Notes under the pieces: generated by a model | Seen by the model: only the letters and a program-made list of their open reading frames with translations | What the model was told of the DNA's origin: nothing | Databases searched by the model: none | Assembly: GCF_003696365.1 (NCBI RefSeq) | Contig: NZ_RFFM01000005.1 | Span: 1-64,000 of the forward strand | Reading direction: 5' to 3' | Origin: Stutzerimonas zhaodongensis | Lineage (GTDB): Bacteria; Pseudomonadota; Gammaproteobacteria; Pseudomonadales; Pseudomonadaceae | Length of the DNA stretch: 64,000 bases | Program-made: the position numbers and the translations under genes | Shown here: positions 55,204 through 64,000 of the stretch, in pieces | How positions within the stretch are numbered: position 1 is the stretch's first letter | Layout of the letters: each line of letters starts with the position of its first letter

Positions 55204-55414
55204 CGATTACCTTCCCGACTGATTCGTGGGGCCATTATCGATAGCTCATCCTAGAGCAGCCAGACGAAGTGCAGAACACTGGAGACGAGTCGACATTCTG
55301 CATTCGCAATACGAGGCGAGCGTCGATTAATGCAACTTGCACCGCTTAGATTGGCTTATATCTGCGCCAACGGCATCATGCACCGCTGCCCTCTCCCTGA
55401 TCTGAGTATGCTGT

Positions 55415-56197
55415 ATGCCGATGTTCGAAGTCGCCGCAGACCCGCTGGTCCTGGTCGTGCTGATGCTAGTTGCCTTCCTGGCGGGCTTTATCGATGCCAT
55501 TGCTGGCGGCGGTGGCTTGCTGACACTGCCTGCTTTACTCACGGCTGGCTTGCCACCTCACCTGGTTCTGGGCACCAATAAACTTTGCGCGACCTTTGGT
55601 TCTGCCACGGCAAGTCTCACCTTCTATCGCCGCAAACTGTTCGATCCGAGACAGTGGCGGTTCGCCCTCTTGGCGACAGCCATAGGGGCAGGTTTGGGCG
55701 CGGGGCTGGCGCATTGGATCCCTGCACAATGGCTGAATCAGATGTTGCCATTGATCGTTTTCGCGTGCGGGCTATACCTCTTGTTCAGCCGAATGCCCAC
55801 CACCCCGAGAGACGAAGGTGCGATCATCGCCAAGCGTCGGCAATGGCCACAAGGACTGGCGTTAGGCTTCTACGACGGCGTGGCCGGACCCGGGACAGGG
55901 GCGTTCTGGACGGTAAGCAACATGTTGCTCTATCCCCTGGATCTGCTGAGAGCCAGCGGCGTTGCCCGCAGCATGAACTTCGTCAGTAACGCAATGGCGC
56001 TTACGGTGTTCATCATCAGCGGGCAGGTTGCATGGGTACTGGGTATCGGAATGGGGCTTGCTTTGATGGCCGGCGCATACCTGGGCGCGCGGACAGCGAT
56101 ACAGGGCGGTTCGAAGTTCATCCGACCGATATTCATATCTGTGGTATTGGTGCTTAGCTTGAGACTAGCCTGGCAGCACTGGTTCGGCACGACCTAG
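55415..56197 (+). CDS. TSUP-family membrane protein (TauE/SafE type)
   Basis: A 260-residue inner-membrane protein of about eight helices with the TSUP hallmark [19 protein letters not shown] near residues 23-43 and its repeat [14 protein letters not shown] in the second half. Members move sulfite, sulfonates or related anions. The gene end overlaps the convergent nudC by 33 bp. The ribosome site is weak; ATG at 55421 is an alternative start. Confidence 0.9.
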   Translation: MPMFEVAADPLVLVVLMLVAFLAGFIDAIAGGGGLLTLPALLTAGLPPHLVLGTNKLCATFGSATASLTFYRRKLFDPRQWRFALLATAIGAGLGAGLAHWIPAQWLNQMLPLIVFACGLYLLFSRMPTTPRDEGAIIAKRRQWPQGLALGFYDGVAGPGTGAFWTVSNMLLYPLDLLRASGVARSMNFVSNAMALTVFIISGQVAWVLGIGMGLALMAGAYLGARTAIQGGSKFIRPIFISVVLVLSLRLAWQHWFGTT

Positions 56198-56998
56198 TCG
56201 CTTGGCCAGATAGAGCTCGATCAGGTAACGCGCGATCGATTTGGGGGCGGGTAAACCAGGCAGATCGTGAATGGAAAACCAACCGGCGTCTTCGATCTCC
56301 TCGGGCTGCATGACGATTTCCCCCGAAGCATATTCAGCGTGGAAACCAAGCATCAGTGAATGGGGAAATGGCCAACCCTGGCTGCAGATATAGCGGGGCT
56401 CGCGGATCGAAACACCAACCTCCTCGCTCACCTCCCGGCGAACGCATTGCTCGACCGATTCCCCAGGTTCGACGAATCCCGCCAACGTGCTGTAAACACC
56501 GGGCGCGAACCGCGGCGATCTGGCCAGCAGCAGCTCGTCGCCTCGGGTAACCAGAACGATCATGCTTGGGGATATACGAGGGTAATGATGAATGCCACAG
56601 CTTTCGCACTGCATCGCACGCTCCGTAGGATGCTGACGCATCCGATGGCCGCAGCTGCCACAGAAACGATGGTGGCTGGCCCAGGTGCCGATTTGCGCGG
56701 CGAAACCGAGCATTCTAAACCTGTCGGAATCCTCATCTTGCATCATGAACTGACGCAACCCCTGCCACGCCGCACCGGGCACTTCAACCGGGTGCGCCAA
56801 CTCAAGCAGGAACACCTCGTCGCCATCGAAGTAACCCAAGCCCTGTTCGCTTAAAAGAGGTAGTTCGAGACGCTTCAGCCATGCTCGTGGAAAGAGCACA
56901 CCATTAGCGTCAAACAGGAAGCCCTGCTGGCAATGTACAACCGCCCAACCGCCCTCGCCGGCGGGATCAAGCAGTGCTGGCTGCCAGCGCAAACTCAT
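56165..56998 (-). CDS. nudC: NADH pyrophosphatase / NAD-RNA decapping hydrolase NudC
   Basis: A 277-residue Nudix enzyme that hydrolyses NADH and removes NAD caps from RNA. The zinc knuckle has CGSCGHRM and CESCG (four cysteines), followed by the Nudix box [23 protein letters not shown]. The [14 protein letters not shown] segment is a known NudC signature. The ATG overlaps the fimL stop as TGATG, so it is translated in coupling with fimL. Confidence 0.95.
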   Translation of the reverse strand: MSLRWQPALLDPAGEGGWAVVHCQQGFLFDANGVLFPRAWLKRLELPLLSEQGLGYFDGDEVFLLELAHPVEVPGAAWQGLRQFMMQDEDSDRFRMLGFAAQIGTWASHHRFCGSCGHRMRQHPTERAMQCESCGIHHYPRISPSMIVLVTRGDELLLARSPRFAPGVYSTLAGFVEPGESVEQCVRREVSEEVGVSIREPRYICSQGWPFPHSLMLGFHAEYASGEIVMQPEEIEDAGWFSIHDLPGLPAPKSIARYLIELYLAKRLGRAEPVLPG

Positions 56999-58680
56999 CA
57001 GGCGGCCACCGGAAGACCCAAGGCTCGGACGCTCTCGGTCGCGATATCGAGCACGCTGGTTCTGGAGTCGTCGCGCCGTAGTATCGCGCCTCCGTCCAGG
57101 TAGTATTCCAAGCTGGTCAACGCATCGGCGAGCGTTTCCAGTAACTGTTCCGGAGGCATCTGCACGCCTTCAAGCATCTGCTTCTGGATGAACTCTGCAC
57201 ATGCGCCTATCAGCTCCGCAGCCCGGTCTTGCTCCAGGAAACGCAGCCCACCCCGTACTGCCATCAGGCTGAATGGGACATTAGCCAAGTGCAGCTTTTC
57301 TCCATTGGATTCCAGATAGGCTGTTATCGCTCGCTTGGCGAGCGCGAGGCCTGCCGTGGCCTCACCGATCACAACGATGCACGCTTCAGCAAGCTGATGG
57401 TTAGCGAACGCTTCGGCTTCATGGCCTGGCTGGACAACCTGGGGCCGGGTGTCACGGCGCTCGCCTCGCTCGAGGCTTGCTACCATGCTTTCGACATAGA
57501 GAACGGCATCTGCAAGTTTCAGTAGAGACTGCGGGTCCGGCAGTTGCTCGATGCTCCAACCAGAAACCACCGGTAGCTGTGCTTGCAGGTTACTGGAGGC
57601 CGAAGACAGCCCTACCATTCCCAAGGTTTTCGCCAACTTGCCGAGCAGACTGTGCAAATTCCCATACGACTCGGCTGGGGCCGTCTGACGCTCTATGAGA
57701 TCAAGCAGATCCTTGAGGCTAGCGAGCTCTTCGCGAATAGCTGAGGACAGCGAGCGCATGACGGCCTGTCCGGGGCCCGCCAGACGTTGTGATTCGTCTT
57801 CGAGAAGATGGTCTGTAAAGGGCAGTGAACCAAGCGAGAAGGTTTCCCTAACCTGCGTGGCCAGAGGGCCATTGCTTTCAGCAAGCGCGACTAGGTACAG
57901 CAGTTCTTTGAGCAACACGCGGGGCGGCTCGTAAGCAGTGTTGCTATATAGCTGCCGAAGCTCACGATCCAATCTCGAAAATAGCTGCTTGCGTGACTGG
58001 CGTGGCAACAGCTGGCCGTCCAACTGAGCCTCGAGCGCGGCACTGCCCAGCCAGCACAGCCGACCGCCCGCAGTATTGGCAAACAGTATGTCCAGCCTGC
58101 TGAGTGCTCGGACCATGAGTTTGAGGCTTGCCTGAGCGTTGTCCTCCCGGATGAATCCGAGCAAGCCTACCTGATACATCTGGCGCAACCGGCGCGCTTC
58201 GATCGCGCGGGCCGCCGGCTCACGTACCGCAGCAGTGATTGGCGGCCGCGAATGATCGAGCCTGACGCTGAAGAAGAAACTCTCGGGCAATGGTGATTGA
58301 CCGCTGACGAGCCGTAAGGCATTGATAGGTGGCAATAGCAGTTCAGGCATTTCCTGGCGGCTGGCATCGACGCTTTCCAGATATCGCCCTAGTACATACA
58401 GCGCATTGCTCAGCGCCGCCAGTTGGCTGTCACGCTCTTCCCCAGCCCCGACAGGAATGTCTGTGGCCAGTTGAAGTATTTCCTGCGCGAGCAGTTCAGC
58501 GCCCGTCAACTCGATGAGCCGCAACGTGCCGCGCACCTGTTTCAGGTTTTCGACGGCCTGCTGCAACAGGCTGCCGTTATTTCGGTCGATGATGAAATGC
58601 TCGAGGCTTTGCTCGGCTTCCTCCATGGTTGCGAAAAGCTCATCGCGGACCAGGCTCAGTGAAGTAGCTCCAGTAACCAT
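56998..58680 (-). CDS. fimL: FimL, ChpA-like regulator of type IV pili
   Basis: A 560-residue cytoplasmic protein related to the N-terminal half of the chemotaxis-type kinase ChpA. It is built of Hpt-like helical bundles ([42 protein letters not shown]). The phosphate-accepting histidines of true Hpt domains appear absent, as known for FimL. In P. aeruginosa FimL affects twitching and virulence through cAMP and Vfr and sits between a crotonase and nudC, exactly as here. The ATG lies 37 bp after the crotonase stop. Confidence 0.9.
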   Translation of the reverse strand: MVTGATSLSLVRDELFATMEEAEQSLEHFIIDRNNGSLLQQAVENLKQVRGTLRLIELTGAELLAQEILQLATDIPVGAGEERDSQLAALSNALYVLGRYLESVDASRQEMPELLLPPINALRLVSGQSPLPESFFFSVRLDHSRPPITAAVREPAARAIEARRLRQMYQVGLLGFIREDNAQASLKLMVRALSRLDILFANTAGGRLCWLGSAALEAQLDGQLLPRQSRKQLFSRLDRELRQLYSNTAYEPPRVLLKELLYLVALAESNGPLATQVRETFSLGSLPFTDHLLEDESQRLAGPGQAVMRSLSSAIREELASLKDLLDLIERQTAPAESYGNLHSLLGKLAKTLGMVGLSSASSNLQAQLPVVSGWSIEQLPDPQSLLKLADAVLYVESMVASLERGERRDTRPQVVQPGHEAEAFANHQLAEACIVVIGEATAGLALAKRAITAYLESNGEKLHLANVPFSLMAVRGGLRFLEQDRAAELIGACAEFIQKQMLEGVQMPPEQLLETLADALTSLEYYLDGGAILRRDDSRTSVLDIATESVRALGLPVAA

Positions 58681-58717
58681 GCCTAGCGCGCCTCCCGCGC
58701 AACGTTCAAATAGTGCA

Positions 58718-59530
58718 TCAGTCGGCGAAGTCCGGTTTCTGTTTACTCATATGGGCAGCCATGGCGACCTTCAGGTCTGCTGACTGAAGCATTGCCGCGT
58801 TCCAGGTAGCGATGTATTCCAACCCGTCGTCAACGCGGTGGTCACGCATGTAACGGATCATCTCCTTGGTGCCACGAATCGCGACGGGTGATTTCGCGGC
58901 GATATCGGAGGCAAGCTCGAAGACAGCCGTCATCAACTCTGGCTGATCCGCATAGGTCCGGTTGACCAGGCCGATGGCTTGCGCCTCGCGGCCATCGACG
59001 GCACGTCCGGTATAGGCCAATTCGCGCATCATCCCATCGCCGATTATTCGAGGTAATCGCTGCAGAGTACCAACATCCGCAGCCATTCCCATGTCGATTT
59101 CCTTGATGGAAAACTGGGCGTCGAGCGTGCAATAACGCATGTCGCACGCCGCAATCAAATCGATCGCGCCACCTATGCAATAACCCTGAATAGCTGCAAT
59201 CACGGGCTTGCGGCAATTATCAACTGCGTTGAATGACGCTTGGAGGGTGAGAATCTGCCGGCGCAGCCGCTCGGCGTTGCGCCCCACGTCGGCCCCCATT
59301 TGAGTGGCAGCCTGAGCCAGCAATTGCAGATCGATGCCTGCAGAAAAATGCTTGCCCTCGCCCGACAACACCACCACTCGGACCTCATCTGTCTCGTCGA
59401 TCCACCGAAAGATCTCGACGATCTCGCTCCAGAACGCGGCGTTCATGGCATTGACCTTGTCGGGCCGATTGATCGCAACATGGGCGACCTTGTCCTTCAG
59501 CTCAACACGGAAGGCTTGGTATTCAATCAC
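58718..59530 (-). CDS. Crotonase with dienoyl-CoA isomerase signature
   Basis: A 270-residue crotonase-fold protein. The oxyanion-hole parts are HFSAGIDLQLL and YCIGGAIDLIAACD. The active-site segment EIDMGMAADVGTLQRLP matches delta3,5-delta2,4-dienoyl-CoA isomerase (ECH1): the two acidic residues fall at E144 and D152, the same eight-residue spacing as the catalytic pair of ECH1. It should shift double bonds during breakdown of unsaturated fatty acids. The start is GTG at 59530 with AGGA upstream. It heads the crotonase-fimL-nudC operon. Confidence 0.9.
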   Translation of the reverse strand: MIEYQAFRVELKDKVAHVAINRPDKVNAMNAAFWSEIVEIFRWIDETDEVRVVVLSGEGKHFSAGIDLQLLAQAATQMGADVGRNAERLRRQILTLQASFNAVDNCRKPVIAAIQGYCIGGAIDLIAACDMRYCTLDAQFSIKEIDMGMAADVGTLQRLPRIIGDGMMRELAYTGRAVDGREAQAIGLVNRTYADQPELMTAVFELASDIAAKSPVAIRGTKEMIRYMRDHRVDDGLEYIATWNAAMLQSADLKVAMAAHMSKQKPDFAD

Positions 59531-59722
59531 GCTATCATCCTCGACAGCCGCGGCACCGAAGTGCCTGAAACAGGTTGGACAGGCCCGCGACGGGGACTGC
59601 TCTCAGCCGAGCAACTATAGCAACAGCCGGATGAAAGTCGATGCGGGACGTTGTGATGCAGCCCACGACCTCGCGCATCATCGGCTTTGACATCCGCGAT
59701 ATCCGGCTCTCGGCGAAGATGC

Positions 59723-61975
59723 TTAGCCCTCAAGGATGCAATCAACCGTATACCGCACACCGTCAAGATGCTCCTCATGCTGCAAGCCATGGACATCCGC
59801 ATCGAAACCCGGAAATTGGGCCGCGAAACGCTGAGCGAAAGCAAGGTAGTCGAGGATCGAGCGAGTCTCGGTGGTGAATCGCTCGCCCGGCATGATCAGC
59901 GGAATGCCAGGCGGATACGGCACCAGCATCACTGCGGCTATACGCCCCTCGAGGGCCTCGATTGGAACCGCCTCCACTTCACCCCTAACCAGTTTGTCGT
60001 AGGCATCGGCCGGTTTCATGGCCAGCGCTGGCAGTGCCGTATACATGCGCCGCATGGCTTTCGCCGTAGCATTCTGTCGATAGCAGTCATGAAGCGAATC
60101 GCATAGATCCTTCAGGCCCATGCTGATGTATTGATTCCCCCCCGCTTGTACGATTGAAGGTAACGCTTCGCACAAGGCCACGTTATTGTCGTAATGCCTT
60201 TTGAACTCAAGGAGTTCGGTGAGCAGCGTGCTCCATTTCCCTTTGGTGATCCCCATGGAGAACAACACCAGAATGGAATACAGGCCGGTCTTTTCTACGA
60301 CCAGGCCCCGCTCCCAGAGAAACTTGCTGACAACCGCAGCGGGAATTCCCCACTCGCCCAACACTCCACCAGCCGTGAGCCCGGGCGTAACCAAAGTCAC
60401 CTTGATCGGGTCGAGCAACACATAGTCATCAGCCACATCACCGAAACCGTGCCAGTCCGCTTCCGGCTCCAACAGCCAGTCGTTGGTAATCAGCTCATCA
60501 GTGCCGTCCGCCGCCGGGGGTTGCCAGATACTGAACCACCAGTCATCCGGTGACAGGTGTTGCCTGAGATTGGCCAGAGCACGACGAAAGCTCAGCGCCT
60601 CGTCGAAGGTTTCCTGGATCAACGAGCGGCCCGCCGGACCTTCCATCATCGCCGAAGCAACGTCGAGCGACGCGAGAATGCCGTATTGCGGAGAAGTCGA
60701 TATGTGCATCATGAACGCCTCGTTGAAGCGATCACGGTCGAGCTGCCGTTGTTCGCTGTCGAGGACATGGATCATGGACGCCTGACTGAAAGCTGCCAGG
60801 ACTTTATGCGTCGAATGGGTGGTGAAGACCAGGGGCCCCTGCTCCCGCGTATCCATCCCGTAACGCCCATCGTAGAACTCATGAAAGGCGGCATACGCGT
60901 ACCAAGCTTCGTCGAAATGCAGCACATCGACGCTATTGCCAAGGGTTCGCTTGATCAGGTTGGCGTTGTAGCAAAGACCGTCATAGGTTGAATTGGTGAC
61001 AACGGCTAGCCTCACCCGTGGCGTCCGACCGCGCGCCAACGGGTTCGCCTCAATCTTGGCCTGTATCGATTCTGGCGAGAACTCCTCAAGAGGAATCGGC
61101 CCGATGATGCCCAGCTCATTACGAGAGGGCGTCAGGTAAAGCGGAATCGCACCCGTCATGATGATGGAGTGCAAAATCGATTTATGGCAGTTGCGATCCA
61201 CCAGCACCAAGTCGTCCCGCGCAACCATCGAGTGCCAGACGATCTTGTTCGCCGTTGAAGTGCCATTGATCACGAAGAAGGTGTGGTCCGCGCCGAAATT
61301 GCGCGCGGCGCGAGCTTCAGCAGCTGCAAGCGGGCCGGTATGGTCGAGAAGCGATCCAAGCTCAGGCACCGACACCGACAGATCTGAACGCAGCGTGTTC
61401 TCACCAAAAAACTGATGAAAAGCCTGACCCACCGGGCTTTTACGAAACGCTACTCCGCCCCCATGGCCAGGCGTGTGCCAGGAATAATTGGAATCTCCAG
61501 TGTGTTGTACCAGCGCACGAAAGAAAGGCGGTAGAAGGCCGTCAAGATAGCTGCGCGCTGCTCTCGCTACCTGGCGCGCCAGGAACGGGACGGTGTCCTC
61601 GAATAGATAGAGAAGGCCCCGCAGCTCATTCAGGTCGGCCATCGCTTCAGCGGGTGCATTCTCGATGGTGATCTGCTCACCAAGCGCAAAGATGGGCAAC
61701 TGCGGAGCGCGCCGACGTGCAACTCGGATAAGGCCCACGACATCCTGCAGCAAGCGCTGGTTCTCCCCGGCGCCTTCGGCAGCGACCAGAATGCACGCCA
61801 ACCCATGATGGGTTGAAGCGACAATTCGGCCCTCTGCCGCGCTGCCAGTGGGAAGGATATGGAAACCGTCCCGCTCAAGCTCGGCCGCGATTTCGCGGAC
61901 CCGCTCGCCTGCCACGGTATCGGCCTTGATGTCGCGATGAACGATGAGGATGGGGAATTTGAGGTCTTTATACAT
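59723..61975 (-). CDS. ldcA: PLP-dependent lysine/arginine/ornithine decarboxylase
   Basis: A 750-residue fold-I decarboxylase with an N-terminal wing domain (FPILIVHRDIKAD), the PLP core and C-terminal domain. K391 in STHKVLAAFSQ binds PLP; the HFDEAWYAYA aspartate contacts the cofactor. Position and length match LdcA of P. aeruginosa, a lysine decarboxylase in the cadaverine route that is also linked to arginine control. The sequence alone does not settle the substrate. The ATG follows AGGAAGC. The 190 bases after it hold no gene. Confidence 0.9.
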   Translation of the reverse strand: MYKDLKFPILIVHRDIKADTVAGERVREIAAELERDGFHILPTGSAAEGRIVASTHHGLACILVAAEGAGENQRLLQDVVGLIRVARRRAPQLPIFALGEQITIENAPAEAMADLNELRGLLYLFEDTVPFLARQVARAARSYLDGLLPPFFRALVQHTGDSNYSWHTPGHGGGVAFRKSPVGQAFHQFFGENTLRSDLSVSVPELGSLLDHTGPLAAAEARAARNFGADHTFFVINGTSTANKIVWHSMVARDDLVLVDRNCHKSILHSIIMTGAIPLYLTPSRNELGIIGPIPLEEFSPESIQAKIEANPLARGRTPRVRLAVVTNSTYDGLCYNANLIKRTLGNSVDVLHFDEAWYAYAAFHEFYDGRYGMDTREQGPLVFTTHSTHKVLAAFSQASMIHVLDSEQRQLDRDRFNEAFMMHISTSPQYGILASLDVASAMMEGPAGRSLIQETFDEALSFRRALANLRQHLSPDDWWFSIWQPPAADGTDELITNDWLLEPEADWHGFGDVADDYVLLDPIKVTLVTPGLTAGGVLGEWGIPAAVVSKFLWERGLVVEKTGLYSILVLFSMGITKGKWSTLLTELLEFKRHYDNNVALCEALPSIVQAGGNQYISMGLKDLCDSLHDCYRQNATAKAMRRMYTALPALAMKPADAYDKLVRGEVEAVPIEALEGRIAAVMLVPYPPGIPLIMPGERFTTETRSILDYLAFAQRFAAQFPGFDADVHGLQHEEHLDGVRYTVDCILEG

Positions 61976-62084
61976 GGGTGCTTCCTAAAAGCATTCCACC
62001 CCAGCGTAGAACCTTCGCCCCCAAGCTCCAAGCGTGAATTGCGTATGCTCAGTAGCGACCCGCTCACGAAGCCGGGTTCCAGAC

Positions 62085-62846
62085 CTACGCAGGCACGGCT
62101 TCAGCCTGGCTGTCAGCTGGCTGTTCCAGCTGAACCCAGAGCGGCGCCGCGCCGGCTGCCTTCTCAATGGCCTGCATGCGAGCCGAATGGGCAGCAACCT
62201 CGTCGGCATTGGCACGGATTACCAGTGTGCCCGGCCGGTCAACAGGAAGCCGGCGGATCGGAGTGGCTTGCTGCCGTCCGCCGTTTTCGGAATCGGCACC
62301 CTCACCGGCAAGGGACAGATTGGTCTGTCCGCCAGTCATGGTCAGATAGACGTCTGCAAGAATCTCAGCATCGAGCAAAGCGCCGTGCAGATCGCGACCG
62401 GAATTGTCCACGCCATAGCGTTTGCATAGTGCGTCGAGGCTGTTGCGCTGCCCCGGATGGCGCTCCCGAGCCATCAACAGCGTGTCCAGGATGCTGCAAT
62501 GGTCGCTTATCTCTGCGCGATCCTGCTGACCCAGCAGCGCGAACTCATTGTTGATGAAGCCAACGTCGAACGCAGCGTTATGAATGATCAGCTGAGCGCC
62601 CTTGATGAACTCAAAGAATTCATCTGCGACTTCCTTGAACCGAGGTTTGTCGGTCAGGAATTCGTTGGTGATGCCGTGAACGGCAATAGCGCCTTCGTCG
62701 ACCTCACGATCTGGCTGCAAATATACGTGGTAATGCCGGCCCGTCAGGCGTCGCCCTATGACTTCGACACAACCGATCTCGATGATTCGGTGGCCGTCAG
62801 TCACTGGCATGCCAGTGGTTTCGGTGTCCAGCACTACGCTACGCAT
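62085..62846 (-). CDS. dnaQ: DNA polymerase III epsilon subunit (3'-5' exonuclease)
   Basis: The proofreading subunit of the replicase. Its 253 residues have the exonuclease motifs VLDTETTG (Exo I), HNAAFDVGFIN (Exo II) and LHGALLDAEILADVY (Exo III with HxxxxD). The C-terminal tail is alanine- and glutamine-rich with a clamp-binding potential. It starts 11 bp after rnhA, the usual rnhA-dnaQ pair. Confidence 0.95.
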   Translation of the reverse strand: MRSVVLDTETTGMPVTDGHRIIEIGCVEVIGRRLTGRHYHVYLQPDREVDEGAIAVHGITNEFLTDKPRFKEVADEFFEFIKGAQLIIHNAAFDVGFINNEFALLGQQDRAEISDHCSILDTLLMARERHPGQRNSLDALCKRYGVDNSGRDLHGALLDAEILADVYLTMTGGQTNLSLAGEGADSENGGRQQATPIRRLPVDRPGTLVIRANADEVAAHSARMQAIEKAAGAAPLWVQLEQPADSQAEAVPA

Positions 62847-62857
62847 ATATCACTCAC

Positions 62858-63310
62858 TTACACAGTTTGTCGTTTGGCCTGTACTACGCCGCGGTTGGCG
62901 AGCACATCAGCGCGTTCATTTCCAGGATGGCCTGTATGTCCGCGTACCCACTGCCAGCTTACCTGGTGGCGATTGACCTGCTCGTCCAGCTGCCGCCAGA
63001 GATCGGCGTTCTTGACTGGCTGCTTGGCCGCTGTCTTCCAGCCACGTTTCTTCCAGTTGGGCATCCAGTCGTTGATGCCTTGCATGACATATTGGGAGTC
63101 GGTCACCAACTTGACCTGACAAGGTCTTTTCAGCTCTTCAAGCGCGCGAATCGCCGCCATCAGCTCCATACGGTTATTGGTGGTTTCGGCCTCGCCGCCC
63201 CAGAGTTCCCGCTCGACTCCTTTGTAGACGAGCAACGCGCCCCAGCCTCCCGGCCCTGGATTGCCTTTGCAGGCACCGTCCGTATACACCTCGACCGTTT
63301 CTTCACTCAT
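62858..63310 (-). CDS. rnhA: Ribonuclease HI
   Basis: The 150-residue enzyme degrades the RNA strand of RNA-DNA hybrids. The catalytic carboxylates are in [34 protein letters not shown] and [10 protein letters not shown], and the basic handle with WKKRGWK is present. It starts 14 bp after the methyltransferase stop and lies in one operon with dnaQ. Confidence 0.96.
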   Translation of the reverse strand: MSEETVEVYTDGACKGNPGPGGWGALLVYKGVERELWGGEAETTNNRMELMAAIRALEELKRPCQVKLVTDSQYVMQGINDWMPNWKKRGWKTAAKQPVKNADLWRQLDEQVNRHQVSWQWVRGHTGHPGNERADVLANRGVVQAKRQTV

Positions 63311-63324
63311 TGATGATTACTTGC

Positions 63325-64000
63325 CTATTGCTGTTCGGCATCGCGTCGGCTGACTTTGGCAACCGGCATTGGCAGCAGTTGGCCCATGCGCTCGCGGCGA
63401 CTCTGTCGGAGTGGCCGTAAACCGACCATGAGCTTTCGCGCAACCAAAAGATAAAAGCCACCAGTAGGTATCTGCAACCGGTCGCCAGCGACCTCCAATC
63501 CGGAAAGACGAGTCCGCCACTGAGCCGAAGAAAGCGGCGGACAATAGCACCCGTAACGGCGTTTCTCCAGCGCGAAACCGAGCAGGTTCAACCAATCTCC
63601 AATGCGTGAGGGACGGATGCAGCGGGCTTGGCGAAACGCCTTGCGCGACAGCAACCTGCTTACGCCCCAGGGGCTCCAGGGGTTGACGCCGACGATCACC
63701 AAGTGGCCGCCTGGCCTGACGCTACGGGCCGCTTCGCGCAACAAGGCATGCGGCGAAAGGCTGAAATCCAGCCCATGCTGGACCACGACGACGTCAGCGG
63801 CATGCTCGCCAATGGGCCAGGACTGCTCTTCGCAAATGATCTCGACGCCAGAAAGCGGCGGGCCTAGCCGGACGCTGCGCTTGATCTTCTGAGGTTCCAC
63901 AGGCGTATTGGCAAAGGGTCCGTAATGCACCAGATAACTGCCAAAACAACGCGACAATTCCTGGCTGATCACACGCTGCTCCTGCTCGAGCAGCTGCCGC
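63325..64000 (-). CDS. Class I SAM-dependent methyltransferase, 5' end outside window
   Basis: The open frame continues to the window edge without a stop, so the N-terminus is missing; the internal GTG at 63972 is not the start because the upstream codons (RQLLEQEQRVISQEL) are part of the protein. Visible is the Rossmann core DVVVVQHGLDFSLSPHALLREAARSVRPGGHLVIVGVNPWSPWG, typical of small-molecule methyltransferases such as those found before rnhA in Pseudomonas. The first SAM-binding loop must lie further upstream. The substrate is unknown. Confidence 0.85.
   Translation of the reverse strand, partial: RQLLEQEQRVISQELSRCFGSYLVHYGPFANTPVEPQKIKRSVRLGPPLSGVEIICEEQSWPIGEHAADVVVVQHGLDFSLSPHALLREAARSVRPGGHLVIVGVNPWSPWGVSRLLSRKAFRQARCIRPSRIGDWLNLLGFALEKRRYGCYCPPLSSAQWRTRLSGLEVAGDRLQIPTGGFYLLVARKLMVGLRPLRQSRRERMGQLLPMPVAKVSRRDAEQQ

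Overview
The window is a stretch of a Pseudomonas-type gammaproteobacterial chromosome. GC content, gene families and gene order all point to Pseudomonas sensu lato, and I lean towards the P. stutzeri group (Stutzerimonas), though the species cannot be settled from this sequence. Two long runs match, from memory, the order seen in P. aeruginosa: tRNAs-folD / cysS-glnS-ppiB-lpxH-miaE-usp-acnB, and nfuA-metH ... rlmN-like ... cysI-DUF934-acuI-sohB-(phosphatase, SCP2, phosphotransferase, SDR)-TSUP-nudC-fimL-crotonase-ldcA-dnaQ-rnhA-methyltransferase. Most of the window is therefore core genome.

Layout. 0-1 kb: the first third of a phage-type integrase, running off the left edge, sits just beyond the 3' end of a tRNA-Leu(UAG) gene in a tRNA-Arg/His/Leu operon. 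This is probably one end of an integrated island. 1-2 kb: folD. 2-10 kb: a complete glycerol-type ABC importer operon (glpS-T-P-Q-U-V order) on the minus strand with a divergent sigma-54 activator. The shared intergenic region carries a near-consensus -24/-12 promoter and repeated TGTTCA/TGAACA half-sites, and two A-rich Hfq/Crc-type motifs lie in the cluster. 10-20 kb: cysS, glnS, a 146-bp near-palindromic element, ppiB, lpxH, miaE, an Anr-box-controlled universal stress protein, a DUF1289 protein and acnB, whose 190-nt leader has a 16-bp long-range stem and competing inner hairpins. 20-26.5 kb: ybiT, a cold-shock/DUF1294 fusion, an alpha/beta hydrolase, uppP and a chemoreceptor. 26.5-30 kb is the most accessory-looking part: small unknown proteins, a DUF421 membrane protein with a zinc ribbon, and a type IB topoisomerase. 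30-39 kb: a response-regulator/CheC protein with a PAS-GGDEF cyclase, nfuA, metH and a GAF-GGDEF-EAL protein. 39-46.5 kb: transport and regulation genes, an RlmN/Cfr-like radical SAM enzyme, a leucine-rich-repeat protein kinase and several small membrane proteins. 46.5-49 kb: sulfite reductase and its DUF934 partner. 49-64 kb: lipid/CoA-related genes, fimL, lysine decarboxylase and replication/repair genes.

How the genes work together. The glp cluster takes up glycerol under sigma-54 activation and probably catabolite control. metH, cysI and DUF934 serve sulfur assimilation and methionine synthesis. glnS-cysS and miaE act on tRNA. The phosphatase-SCP2-phosphotransferase-SDR run and the crotonase suggest acyl-CoA or fatty-acid handling. 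Several cyclic-di-GMP and signalling proteins (GGDEF, EAL, CheC, FimL, chemoreceptor) fit a motile, surface-colonising bacterium. I found no CRISPR array, complete insertion sequence or rRNA. The best candidates for something undescribed are the acnB leader RNA, the near-palindromic repeat between glnS and ppiB, the LRR-kinase neighbourhood and the unannotated small proteins.
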